64,000 nucleotides of DNA from an uncultured Robinsoniella sp. (GTDB lineage Bacteria; Bacillota; Clostridia; Lachnospirales; Lachnospiraceae). The translations under genes were made by a program, and so were the position numbers. Every line of letters starts with the position of its first letter. Position 1 is the first letter of the stretch. This document shows positions 52,187-61,348 of the stretch, piece after piece. A model generated the notes under the pieces. It was not told where the DNA came from and did no database searches. It worked only from the letters and a program-made list of their open reading frames with translations. The stretch is taken from positions 5,241-69,240 of the forward strand of contig UQGG01000040.1 of NCBI GenBank assembly GCA_900540475.1. The letters run 5' to 3'.

Positions 52187-53928
52187 GCGCCTGCCTCCTC
52201 TTCACTTAACTGGGAATGGACAATTTCTTTATAAACCTCGCAGGTATGCAACAGTTCTTTATGCGTACCCATTCCTACACAATAACCATCTTCCAAAACC
52301 AATATTCGGTCTGCATTCATAATCGTACTGATTCTCTGGGCTACAATGATCACGGCAGCATCTTTGGTCTCCTCTTCTAACGCCTGTCTCAAAGCTAAAT
52401 CAGTCTTAAAATCCAAAGCTGAAAAACTGTCATCAAAAATATAAATTTCCGGCTTTCGGACAATCGCCCTTGCAATGGCCAGCCTCTGCCGTTGTCCGCC
52501 GGAAACGTTGCTGCCGCCCTGGGTTATTTCTGTATCAAAGCCTTCTTCTTTCGCTGTAATAAATTCATACGCCTGTGCTATCTTAGCTGCCTCCTCAATC
52601 CGAACCTCCGAAGCCAGTTCATCTCCAAACTGAATATTACTCTCAATAGTTCCTTTAAACAGGAAAGATTTCTGAGGGACATATCCGATTTTCCGTCGTA
52701 ACTCCTTTAAATCATAGTCCTTCACATCCATCCCGTTTACCAGGACCCTGCCTTCCTGGGCATCATAAAACCGTAGAATCAGATTAATTAATGATGATTT
52801 TCCACTTCCGGTAGAACCTATAATTGCTGTAGTTTCTCCAGGTTTTGTCTCAAAGGAGATATCGTGTATAACCGGCTCCTCTGACTCAGGATAAGAAAAA
52901 GTAACATGCTCAAATGATAAATATCCCTTTTTATCTGCCTCTCCTTCTTTTGGATTTTTTGTCGTTATGGTTGCTTCTGTATTAAGTACCTCATTGACTC
53001 TGGATGCGGAAACTGAAGCTCTGGGATACATGACAAAGATCAAGGCCAGCATCATCACGGACATCATGATCTGCATCACATATTGGATTACTGCTATTAC
53101 ATCGCCGGTCAGAAGAGGTGTGCCATTCACCCGGGTAAGCTGATAGCCGCCAAATGCCAGCAGTGCAACATTTGTGCCATATAGAACCAGGCTGAGCACT
53201 GGTGTCAGGGTTCCCATAATTCGCTGCATCCGCATAGAATTTTTCATAAAGCTTTCATTTACGTCATAAAAACGTCCGGACTCATGTTCCGTTGTTCCAA
53301 ATGCCCTGATAACACGGATTCCTGTGAGTTTTTCTCTCATGACCAAATTGATATGATCAATCTTGGACTGCATGATTTTTGATAATGGCATTGACCGCAG
53401 TGCGATCACAAGCACAGCTGCTATCATAACCGGCATAGAAATAAACAGCACCATAGACATCGAAGGGCTTTTTAAATATGCCAGGATGACACCTCCCACA
53501 CACATCACCGGAGCCATCAATACGATACGCAGGAACATATTCATAAAATTTTGTACCTGGGTAATATCGTTATTCGTCCTGGTGATAAGCGAAGACGTGG
53601 AAAAACGGTCAAACTCTGCCCTGGAAAAATACTGTACTTTCGTAAACACCTCACTTCTCATCCGTCTGCCGATTCCCATGGAAACCCGTGCCGAAAAGAA
53701 ACCCGTTGCAATATTGCAAAGTGCTCCCACAATCGTGAGTATCAGCATAGCACCTCCTGTTCGAATAATAAAAGCCGCATCGCCTGTGGGAATTCCTTTA
53801 TTAATAATATTAGACAGATAAGCAGGCAGCCCCAGGTTGCACAGTACTCCCCCAATTACCGTCAGCGCAATAAAAAAAACTGCCGCTTTAAACTTACCCA
53901 ATTCTTTAAATACCTTTTTCATAGGCAT
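52183..53928 (-). CDS. heterodimeric ABC exporter subunit, degenerate ATP site (third pair)
   Basis: The 581-residue protein has six membrane segments and Walker A G-S-T-G-S-G-K-S-S, signature V-S-G-G-Q-R-Q-R and Walker B Y-I-F-D-D-S-F-S-A-L-D, with Asp replacing the catalytic Glu as in the 19496-21232 subunit. ATG 53928 follows AAGGAG at 4 bases; the ATG at 53922 is a possible alternative. Together with the next gene it forms an LmrCD/BmrCD-like multidrug or peptide exporter. Confidence 0.92.
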   Translation of the reverse strand: MPMKKVFKELGKFKAAVFFIALTVIGGVLCNLGLPAYLSNIINKGIPTGDAAFIIRTGGAMLILTIVGALCNIATGFFSARVSMGIGRRMRSEVFTKVQYFSRAEFDRFSTSSLITRTNNDITQVQNFMNMFLRIVLMAPVMCVGGVILAYLKSPSMSMVLFISMPVMIAAVLVIALRSMPLSKIMQSKIDHINLVMREKLTGIRVIRAFGTTEHESGRFYDVNESFMKNSMRMQRIMGTLTPVLSLVLYGTNVALLAFGGYQLTRVNGTPLLTGDVIAVIQYVMQIMMSVMMLALIFVMYPRASVSASRVNEVLNTEATITTKNPKEGEADKKGYLSFEHVTFSYPESEEPVIHDISFETKPGETTAIIGSTGSGKSSLINLILRFYDAQEGRVLVNGMDVKDYDLKELRRKIGYVPQKSFLFKGTIESNIQFGDELASEVRIEEAAKIAQAYEFITAKEEGFDTEITQGGSNVSGGQRQRLAIARAIVRKPEIYIFDDSFSALDFKTDLALRQALEEETKDAAVIIVAQRISTIMNADRILVLEDGYCVGMGTHKELLHTCEVYKEIVHSQLSEEEAGA

Positions 53929-54045
53929 GATTCTCCTTCTGCAAAAATCTAAAGTGTATTCTCATAAATCTCATCTATTACTACTTGTAGTATTGCTTAA
54001 AAATGTAAAAAATATCTATTCAAGTTAAAATTCGAAAATATTATC

Positions 54046-54074
54046 TTGATATTTGCAATGTTATATTGTATAAT
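54046..54074 (+). promoter_or_regulatory. promoter of the Rpn-type nuclease gene
   Basis: TTGATA (54046-54051), 17 bases, TATAAT (54069-54074). The element resembles the Rrf2 gene's promoter (TTGATA, TTGCAAT, TATAATAG). A leader of about 155 bases follows; nothing else was seen in the 53929-54235 gap. Confidence 0.75.
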
Positions 54075-54235
54075 AGTAAAAACGTAATACATAGTCACTG
54101 TTTAAATATAAAATTCTCTTTTTCTCTAAAGCTATCTGTTTTTCTAACGTACAACTTTCGTACCCATTCCCTTTAGTGCAGAATATTTGATATTACCATG
54201 TGTCAGTGTATTACCTATTTCATAAGGAGGATAAC

Positions 54236-55213
54236 ATGACACAAGAAAAAGACTTATTCATCAATCAATACCTGGAAGATCCTGAACATTTTGCAGATAT
54301 CTATAACGGGACGGTATTCCATGGGAAACAAATCTTAAAACCGGATGATCTTTCCTCTGTGGAAAGTGATCATTCTATTCTCCTTCCGGATAAATCCGGA
54401 AGAAAAAAAGCCGTCAGGCGCTACCGTGATGTAGTCAAAAAAACGCATTTTGGTGCTCAGTTAGCCATATTGGCATGTGAGAATCAGACCGACGTGAATT
54501 ATGCCATGGTAATACGATCCATGCTGTACGATGCTCTGAATTATACCAGACAGGTACAGGATATGAGATCTGACACTGATGGAACCAAACATTTCAAAAA
54601 TTCCGGAGAATTTTTATCGGGAATGTGCAAAGAAGATAAACTCATTCCGGTCGTTACATTGGTAGTTTATTTTGGGAAACAACCCTGGGACGCGGGCAAT
54701 TGCCTTCATGACCTGCTATCCTTCTCTCCTGAAATGAAAGAGCTGAAATCATTGATACCTAATTATGGGATAAATGTTCTGGATGCCAGGAGAATAGAGC
54801 AATTGGATTATTATAATACAGGATTGAGAGAGATCTTTGGTGCATTGAAACATGCAGAAGACAAACTTGGAATAACAAGCCATATCAATGAAAATCAAGA
54901 ACGGTACAGTAAACTTGATCTTCAGACTTTTGAGCTGATTCATCTGCTTCTGGGTGAAACAGACAGATTGGATACTTTGAAAAACACAGCCATAACAGAC
55001 AAGAAAGGGGTTTTTAATATGTGTAAAGCTTTTGATGATATCAGAGAAGAAGAACGTTCTATAGGCGAAAAAGAAGGACTCATGAAAGGGGAAAACAGAT
55101 TTGCCGCTCTTTCCCGTTATTTACTTCAGGAAAACCGGATTAAAGACTTATTGCAGGCCACTACGGACCTGGCGGTGAGGAATAGATTGTATCAGCAGTA
55201 TCGATTGTTTTGA
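54236..55213 (+). CDS. Rpn-family recombination-promoting nuclease / PD-(D/E)XK transposase-like protein
   Basis: The 325-residue protein matches the Rpn/transposase_31 pattern: a D-I-Y-N-G-T-V-F-H-G start region (about 19-28), R-R-Y-R-D-V-V-K near 60, and a nuclease core with I-L-A-C-E-N-Q-T (Glu as a likely metal ligand) followed by Y-A-M-V-I-R-S-M-L-Y-D and V-V-Y-F-G-K-Q-P-W-D. Rpn proteins are RecA-independent DNA nucleases; many are horizontally mobile. ATG 54236 lies 5 bases after AAGGAGG. It stands alone. Confidence 0.82.
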   Translation: MTQEKDLFINQYLEDPEHFADIYNGTVFHGKQILKPDDLSSVESDHSILLPDKSGRKKAVRRYRDVVKKTHFGAQLAILACENQTDVNYAMVIRSMLYDALNYTRQVQDMRSDTDGTKHFKNSGEFLSGMCKEDKLIPVVTLVVYFGKQPWDAGNCLHDLLSFSPEMKELKSLIPNYGINVLDARRIEQLDYYNTGLREIFGALKHAEDKLGITSHINENQERYSKLDLQTFELIHLLLGETDRLDTLKNTAITDKKGVFNMCKAFDDIREEERSIGEKEGLMKGENRFAALSRYLLQENRIKDLLQATTDLAVRNRLYQQYRLF

Positions 55214-55431
55214 TTGCCTATAATAACAGAATTTACGCCCGCAGATTTCGCTGCGGGCACATATAATTGAGATTCCTGAATTGCGGTTACCGCTATCTTT
55301 CGGTTGTCTATGGCAAAGCCATCGGGCAATGACTCTTTTCCTTCATGTATGGTTGTAGACACCGCTTTTAAGCCGATGTAATAGCATTCTGCTAAATTGG
55401 TTGGTCCGCTAAAGGCCGAGAATATACATAC
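55192..55431 (-). other. start-less open frame of coding-like composition
   Basis: About 79 codons run without a stop on the minus strand, including G-P-T-N-L-A-E-C-Y-Y-I-G-L-K-A-V and D-G-F-A-I-D-N-R-K-I-A-V-T-A-I. No ribosome site or ATG was found and no family was recognised. The last 20 bases overlap the Rpn gene on the other strand. It may be a relic. Confidence 0.25.
55237..55258. terminator. GC-rich hairpin after the Rpn gene
   Basis: GCCCGCAG (55237-55244) pairs perfectly with CTGCGGGC (55251-55258). It lies 24 bases after the Rpn stop. No T-run follows, so termination is only probable. Confidence 0.45.
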
Positions 55432-55574
55432 TCATCTCCCACATCTCCGCTGTATTATGAATCTCATACTACAGCCAATTGTTGAAAATGCCATTCTACA
55501 TAGGTAAAATGACATAGAACATGACAAGAATATCCAGATTGATGCCTACTATCAGCCTGTTGTAGTTTAAGATA
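55424..55574 (+). pseudogene. relic of a YesM/LytS-family sensor histidine kinase
   Basis: One plus-strand frame reads N-L-I-L-Q-P-I-V-E-N-A-I-L-H (the N-box of YesM-type kinases, about 55460-55501), then a stop, then K-N-I-Q-I-D-A-Y-Y-Q-P-V-V-V, a stop and D-N in the same frame. This follows the order expected in the kinase ATPase domain. The rest of the gene is gone. YesM/YesN systems commonly sit beside CUT1 sugar transporters like the one that follows. Confidence 0.65.
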
Positions 55575-55578
55575 ATTT

Positions 55579-56397
55579 TCATTTCACACCAGAACTGGTA
55601 TTAGCATTAATAATTCGCTTTTGACAGAGAACAAATACCAGCAAAATCGGAAGCATCGTGATTACCGACGCTGAAAGCAAAGTTGTCCAGTCAATAGACA
55701 GTGCTCCTGCAAGATTTTTTAATGCAAGCTGCAAAGTATATTTTTGTGGGTCATCGATTACGATCAATGGCCAGATGTAATCATTCCATCTCCACCGAAA
55801 TGAAAAGATAGCCAATATCGCCAATGTTGATTTTGCAACAGGAAGCATGATTTTTATAAATATTTTTCCTTCACTTGCCCCATCAATCCGGGCTGCCTCA
55901 ATTAGTGCATCCGGTACCGTAACAAAAAACTGCCGCATTAAAAAGATACCTGTCATTGTTCCGATAGTGGGTATTATTAACCCCCACAAGCTGTTATAGA
56001 GTCCTAAGACCCGTATTACTTCGAAGCTGGGTGTCATAATAACCTCCGTGGGCAGCATTGTAGTTGCCAACACACAGATGAACAATATATTCAACCATTT
56101 ATAATGATACTTAGCCAACGCGAATCCACACATTGCACTGAGCAGCAACGTCAGAACGGTAGCCATGATAGTTACAAATACGGTGTTAAGTGTATACAGC
56201 ATAAAATCCATCTTTTTCCATGCAGTTATGAAATTATCAAATGTAAAATGTTTCGGAAAAAAGGTCAGGGGAAAGGTGAATAGTTCACTCCCTGGTTTAA
56301 ATGCACTTAGTACCAGCCACAAAACAGGAAATATAAAAATCACTCCAATAATCACTGCTGTAACATGAATTAAAATATTGAATTTTCTTTTTCTCAT
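55579..56397 (-). CDS. CUT1 sugar ABC permease (MalG/AraQ type)
   Basis: The 272-residue protein has six membrane segments and the ATPase-contact loop E-A-A-R-I-D-G-A-S-E-G-K-I-F-I-K-I-M-L-P near 190. The end F-V-L-C-Q-K-R-I-I and the L-P-T-E-V-I-M-T-P-S-F motif are typical of the second permease of CUT1 importers. ATG 56397 follows AGGAGGG. No ATPase gene is in the cluster, so a shared MsmX-type ATPase encoded elsewhere is expected. Confidence 0.93.
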   Translation of the reverse strand: MRKRKFNILIHVTAVIIGVIFIFPVLWLVLSAFKPGSELFTFPLTFFPKHFTFDNFITAWKKMDFMLYTLNTVFVTIMATVLTLLLSAMCGFALAKYHYKWLNILFICVLATTMLPTEVIMTPSFEVIRVLGLYNSLWGLIIPTIGTMTGIFLMRQFFVTVPDALIEAARIDGASEGKIFIKIMLPVAKSTLAILAIFSFRWRWNDYIWPLIVIDDPQKYTLQLALKNLAGALSIDWTTLLSASVITMLPILLVFVLCQKRIINANTSSGVK

Positions 56398-56409
56398 GAT
56401 GCGCCCTCC

Positions 56410-57288
56410 TTATTCTTCCTTATTCAATTTCGTCTGTATCAAGGACAGAACAAGCAACAATACAAATAGAAGCATTGAGCAGGCACTGGAATATCCCACT
56501 TTCATTTTTTCGAATCCTGTTTCATAGATATACTGAATAATAAAAGTCGTACTGTTCCCTGGACCACCGCCGGTTAAGGTCACGATTTCTGCAAATACTT
56601 TAAATGATCCAATGGTTGTTGTAATGATTATCAAAAATGAAGTTGGCTTAATCTGCGGCAAAGTCACGTAAAAGAATTTCTGCCATGGAGTAGCACCGTC
56701 TATTTGAGATGCTTCGTATAATTCATCTGATATTTGTTCAATTGCTCCTATAAATATCATCATTGCAAAACCAGCATTTTCCCAAATGAAAGCAATTATT
56801 GTCGTAGCAAAAGCCGCCGATGCATTACTGGACCATTCAATTGGATGAAATCCAATTTCCTGCAGTATAAAATTTATAACACCAAAATTTTCTCCAAAAA
56901 TCCAACGCCAGGTTAATCCAATCATAATGGTAGACAAAAGCGTGGGCCAATAAACTACTACTCTTAGCAATGTCCTGCACCTGAGATTTTTGGCAGTAAG
57001 TAAAACAGCCAGTCCTAGAGATACACAATACGCGGCTGGAACAGTAATAATAACATATCCTGCCGTTCTTGCAATCACTTTCAGATATTCTAAATTACTA
57101 AATATCTCCTTGTAGTTACTCAATCCCACAAAGTCCATTTTATTAATCCCGTTATAATTGGTAAAAGAAAAATATAATCCTGTCACAGCTGGAATCAGGA
57201 AAAAAATGATAAAGAAGATAATAATCGGCAAAGTAAAGAAAAGTGCCCATAACTGATAGTCATTTAATCTCTTTTTTTTAACTTTCAT
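56410..57288 (-). CDS. CUT1 sugar ABC permease (MalF/UgpA type)
   Basis: The 292-residue protein has six membrane segments and the E-A-S-Q-I-D-G-A-T-P-W-Q-K-F-F-Y-V-T-L-P loop near 190. G-G-P-G-N-S-T near 243 is the family's periplasmic loop. ATG 57288 follows GAGAGG. It pairs with the permease encoded 12 bases downstream and the binding protein encoded 15 bases upstream. Confidence 0.93.
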   Translation of the reverse strand: MKVKKKRLNDYQLWALFFTLPIIIFFIIFFLIPAVTGLYFSFTNYNGINKMDFVGLSNYKEIFSNLEYLKVIARTAGYVIITVPAAYCVSLGLAVLLTAKNLRCRTLLRVVVYWPTLLSTIMIGLTWRWIFGENFGVINFILQEIGFHPIEWSSNASAAFATTIIAFIWENAGFAMMIFIGAIEQISDELYEASQIDGATPWQKFFYVTLPQIKPTSFLIIITTTIGSFKVFAEIVTLTGGGPGNSTTFIIQYIYETGFEKMKVGYSSACSMLLFVLLLVLSLIQTKLNKEE

Positions 57289-57303
57289 CTTAACCTGCCT
57301 CTC

Positions 57304-58545
57304 TTATTCTTTTAATTCAGGATATGCCTCCAGCGCTGCCGCTTCTGCTTCTTTTAATACTTCTTCCGGTGTTTTTGTACCAGCTATAGCCTCATCAATT
57401 CCATCCCGAAATGTATTCCCAGGATCTCTTCCCGGATATTTAATACCTATTCCCTCATGCTGCTTAGTGATAGAAGATGTGGCATCCAATTCATTTTGGA
57501 ATATCTCCATCCCTGCAACATTATAATCCACGTCGATACCCCTTTGTCCAGGCAGGTAATTTCCTATTTTACAATACTCTGCATAATTATCCGGCTCATA
57601 GAACCACTTTAAAAATGCTTTCGCGTCATCTTCCATATTGCTTCCATCAATGGCATAAATATAATTACCACCTTGAATAGTTGCCCTTCTTTCCCCTTTT
57701 GGCATTAACACAGGCGCCCACTCAAAATTCTTAATATTTTCAGAATAGTCATTCAAAACCCAGTTACCACACATATGTACTGCTACTTTTCCTGTTTTAA
57801 ACATGGCCTGCGGATCTTCTGTTCCTGCCCAGGTAGACTTTGGCATCAGCCCTTCTTCAAACATAGATACAAAATCTGTCAGACATTTTAATGAGATATC
57901 ACTGGTAAGCTCACATTTCGTTATTTCTTCATTATACTGAGATCCACCATATTGATAAAGCATAGTAGCATATCGCTGAGCTGAATGATCCCACACCATT
58001 CCATACTGTGCATCAGAATTATCTACAACCTGTCTTAGTTTTTCACGGAATTCGTCCCAGGTCCACAAATCTTTTTCATCGGCTGGGACCGTTACTCCTG
58101 CCTGGTCAAACAATGTTTTATTATATATCATCCCGTTTGCTGTGGTATTTGCCGCAAGTGCCAGCACTTTACCATCGATTTTCCCACCCAGAAACATATC
58201 ATCAGGATCTGGCGCTATGTCCGTGATATCTAACAGATAATCTTTGAAATTGGAAAAACTTGCAAACCGCACCACTCCTGGAGCATTCCCTGCTTTGATC
58301 ATATTCAGAAGTTTCGTTTCCATATCACTATAGGGAACCTCAGTTAAGGATACACTCACTCCTGTCTCTTCCTGATACTTTTGGGCCATTGCTTTTAAGG
58401 CCCCGCCCTCGGTTGTATCATCTGCTGTTAGAATCGTAAGTCTCCCCCCACTTTCTTTCGCGCCGCCATCTCCTCTGCTCCCACATGCTGCCAGGGTTAC
58501 GGACACTGCCATACATAATACTGCTGATAATACCTTCTTTAACAT
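57304..58545 (-). CDS. CUT1 extracellular sugar-binding lipoprotein
   Basis: The 413-residue protein has a signal peptide with lipobox L-A-A-C (Cys21) and a type II binding-protein fold: L-T-I-L-T-A-D-D-T-T-E near 35, F-K-T-G-K-V-A-V-H-M-C-G-N-W near 249, and A-F-L-K-W-F-Y near 303. It is anchored outside the membrane and delivers an oligosaccharide to the two permeases. ATG 58545 follows AGGAGG. The cargo probably links to the 827-residue protein encoded upstream. Confidence 0.93.
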   Translation of the reverse strand: MLKKVLSAVLCMAVSVTLAACGSRGDGGAKESGGRLTILTADDTTEGGALKAMAQKYQEETGVSVSLTEVPYSDMETKLLNMIKAGNAPGVVRFASFSNFKDYLLDITDIAPDPDDMFLGGKIDGKVLALAANTTANGMIYNKTLFDQAGVTVPADEKDLWTWDEFREKLRQVVDNSDAQYGMVWDHSAQRYATMLYQYGGSQYNEEITKCELTSDISLKCLTDFVSMFEEGLMPKSTWAGTEDPQAMFKTGKVAVHMCGNWVLNDYSENIKNFEWAPVLMPKGERRATIQGGNYIYAIDGSNMEDDAKAFLKWFYEPDNYAEYCKIGNYLPGQRGIDVDYNVAGMEIFQNELDATSSITKQHEGIGIKYPGRDPGNTFRDGIDEAIAGTKTPEEVLKEAEAAALEAYPELKE

Positions 58546-58608
58546 CTTTTTTCCTCCTGATCACTAAAATATTTCATAAATCTATAATCATAAAATGCCT
58601 GATAAGGA

Positions 58609-61092
58609 TCAAACATGAATATTAGCATCTATTTTATTAATCGTTCCTTTTAAAACCCTTAGTTCCGGTGCCGGTTCATATGTAAGATCTTTCCCGCCAG
58701 CATAGACACGATTTATATTATTAATCTCCATCTTCCCATGTACAGGATCCTGGTATTGAAGATTTAACTCACCATCATATAATACCAATGCTTTCTTCAT
58801 GCTCCGTTTAAATAACTCAAATTCCCGGAATTCGGCTGCAGACCCACAACGGATAACAACTCCATGATTCAGTCCATAGGAAATTATTTCCTTTCCTGTA
58901 TTCGCACCATCCAATGTCAGTTCATGACCGTTACTAAACCAGGTTCCAACATAGGCTTCACCAGAACGCATGAATATCCAATGTTCATCACTCTCATACT
59001 CATCATATTCATAAAACGGTGTATAAGCGTGGATATAATGAACTAGTTCATCCGGGTGAATTTGGAACAGCATAAGCATAATATTTTTATACTGTTCAAT
59101 GAACGGTATGGTACCATTCCCCGCCCAATAGCTCGGACGATTGCCGCCGCTGAATGGCCGCTCACCGGGATGATTAATAAAATACTGAATACATTTTTCT
59201 CCAAATGCCACGTTCATTAAATGCTGCTGATGACCATGTTCAAAAGGCTTAAACCGTCTTACACATGACAAAAAATATTCTTTTGTCTTAAAGCCAAAGG
59301 TTTTGACTCTGTTTATTCCCTGATCAAGTTCCAGGCTGATCCACTCATGATTACGAGGCTGGCCTTCTTCAAAACACGCCGGAGCTTTATATTCAGACAG
59401 GCAATAAAGAGCAACCGCTCCCGAACTGGATGTCAGATATCCCTGACCATACCCTGTCCACATAAAGAAATTTGGCTGCATCAGCTTCCTAACTTTAAGT
59501 GTATCCTCATAGGCACGACCATAGCTGCAGCACATAACTCCCCCATAGGTGTTATAAATCATTAACCTAAAAGTATCATCGATTGCCTTTTTTGACATAT
59601 TCTGAATCTCCTGATCCGGAGCCATTTGATATAGAATAAAAAATCCAACGAGATCTACCGGTATATAAGTACCGGAGTTCCATTCTGCAAACCCATATTT
59701 AAAGAATGTGTGAAACCATGCCTCTACCCGTTGTCTGCCAAGAACATATTGCTCCCTGCCACTTTTTTTACTGGCTGTAAACATGTCTTCCTGAAACATG
59801 CAGCCAGCCAGATACTGACCAATGTGAAATAAAAGCGCATGATTTTCACTAAAATACCACATCACATCATTTCCAGGCTCATCAATCCAATAGCGAAAAT
59901 TTAAAATAGCATGTTTTATTTTCTCATAGCAGGTATCTGATATATACTTTCGGTATCTTGTTATTAGAAGCAGCATTGGCGGCAAATAAAAATCAGCACA
60001 ATCTTCATGGTTTTCGATCATCTTAAGACTGTAATTTAGCCCACGAAGTGCTTTGTCATTCAAAACCTTTTCTGTTTCCAAAATAGCAAGCGTTCGATTT
60101 ACCACATTTTCACCCTGTGCACATATAAATTTTAATGCCTGTCTTTTTCTGTTTTTTTCCGTATCCCCAGGTACTGTCAGCATATCATCTGCTGGCAGAA
60201 TTCCTTCCACAAGGTTTCTTATAATCGAAAAAGTACCTGTCTGAATCACTAACAATACCGTAAAAACACCCACATTATAATCAGTTACTTTCCCCAATGA
60301 CACCTGCTTATGATCTTTTCTTGCAACTACCTCCTGCACACCTTCTATCTCCACATTGTTTAAAAGTGCCAGTTGCTCATCACCCATAATTCGCAGCTTC
60401 TTATCCATTTTTAGATAACTGTTATCATATTGTAAAATTACATCTCCAGTTGCTGCGATATCCCGAGGAAAATAACAGCTCTTTAAAAAACACTCCGCAT
60501 CCAGAACCTCTTCTACATAATCACCAAGTTCTATAGAGCCCTTCACCGGCTGCCTGCCTTTATATCGGAATTCGAAATAAAAGAATACATCTCTCTCTGC
60601 CAGCTCGTCAGCATAGATTTCTATTCTATTAAGCCCCTTTTTTAAATATAAACTGACACACTCTTTTCCAGGAATATTCCTTGTATAAGGAGTAAAACAA
60701 AATGCCTCTTTTCCATTAACCCATGCCTTAAGTCCCCCGCAGGTATAGATTTCAAATGGGTATTCTCCGGTTTCCTCTACAAACATTTCGGTTTTACCAT
60801 TTACCCATATATGATGAGGCATATGCAGAAAAGTAGTAAAATCAACACGGTTGTTTTCAAATGGAAAATATACACGGTCGTAAGTTCCCTGATATAACTT
60901 TACTTCTTCCATACTTTTTCGTTTACAAAACTCTCTTCTGACCGGATAAACAATCTGTACGTATGCCTCTCCTAAATTGACATCCGCTTCAAAAGCTTCA
61001 CAAGGTGAATCGAAACTTGTTTTTTGCATATCTGTAATCCACCAACGATTGACTGAATCATTATATGATATTTTATACTCTAATCTTCCCAT
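58609..61092 (-). CDS. 827-residue protein of unknown family, candidate polysaccharide-active enzyme
   Basis: I do not recognise a named family. No signal peptide is seen, so it is probably cytoplasmic. Residues 1-200 are beta-rich, with H-H-I-W-V-N-G-K and G-L-K-A-W-V-N-G-K resembling a galactose-binding-like jelly roll. Residues about 330-640 are helical and Trp/Tyr-rich, including V-M-W-Y-F-S-E-N-H-A-L-L-F-H (His418) and N-S-G-T-Y, suggesting an (alpha/alpha)6 toroid as in many lyases and hydrolases. The tail (680-827) is beta-rich again. It starts the CUT1 operon and is divergent from an AraC gene, so sugar processing is likely. ATG 61092 follows AGAGAGG. Confidence 0.55.
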   Translation of the reverse strand: MGRLEYKISYNDSVNRWWITDMQKTSFDSPCEAFEADVNLGEAYVQIVYPVRREFCKRKSMEEVKLYQGTYDRVYFPFENNRVDFTTFLHMPHHIWVNGKTEMFVEETGEYPFEIYTCGGLKAWVNGKEAFCFTPYTRNIPGKECVSLYLKKGLNRIEIYADELAERDVFFYFEFRYKGRQPVKGSIELGDYVEEVLDAECFLKSCYFPRDIAATGDVILQYDNSYLKMDKKLRIMGDEQLALLNNVEIEGVQEVVARKDHKQVSLGKVTDYNVGVFTVLLVIQTGTFSIIRNLVEGILPADDMLTVPGDTEKNRKRQALKFICAQGENVVNRTLAILETEKVLNDKALRGLNYSLKMIENHEDCADFYLPPMLLLITRYRKYISDTCYEKIKHAILNFRYWIDEPGNDVMWYFSENHALLFHIGQYLAGCMFQEDMFTASKKSGREQYVLGRQRVEAWFHTFFKYGFAEWNSGTYIPVDLVGFFILYQMAPDQEIQNMSKKAIDDTFRLMIYNTYGGVMCCSYGRAYEDTLKVRKLMQPNFFMWTGYGQGYLTSSSGAVALYCLSEYKAPACFEEGQPRNHEWISLELDQGINRVKTFGFKTKEYFLSCVRRFKPFEHGHQQHLMNVAFGEKCIQYFINHPGERPFSGGNRPSYWAGNGTIPFIEQYKNIMLMLFQIHPDELVHYIHAYTPFYEYDEYESDEHWIFMRSGEAYVGTWFSNGHELTLDGANTGKEIISYGLNHGVVIRCGSAAEFREFELFKRSMKKALVLYDGELNLQYQDPVHGKMEINNINRVYAGGKDLTYEPAPELRVLKGTINKIDANIHV

Positions 61093-61348
61093 TCACAATA
61101 TCCTCTCTCTATTTTGCAATATATTACTTTGTAATCACATTGTTTTTTATTATTATGACATATCTCAGTATAGCAAAACTCAGATCTTATAATCTACATT
61201 ATTTTTGCTTTTTTCTTCATAATTTATTGCATTTTTTGCGTTATTAATCCATCAATTTTACAAATTGACTTTTTCAAATTTTTATCTTATGATAACTCCA
61301 TGCATCATTATTTGGTTTCGTTAATTTTATATTGCAAGGAGGAATTTC

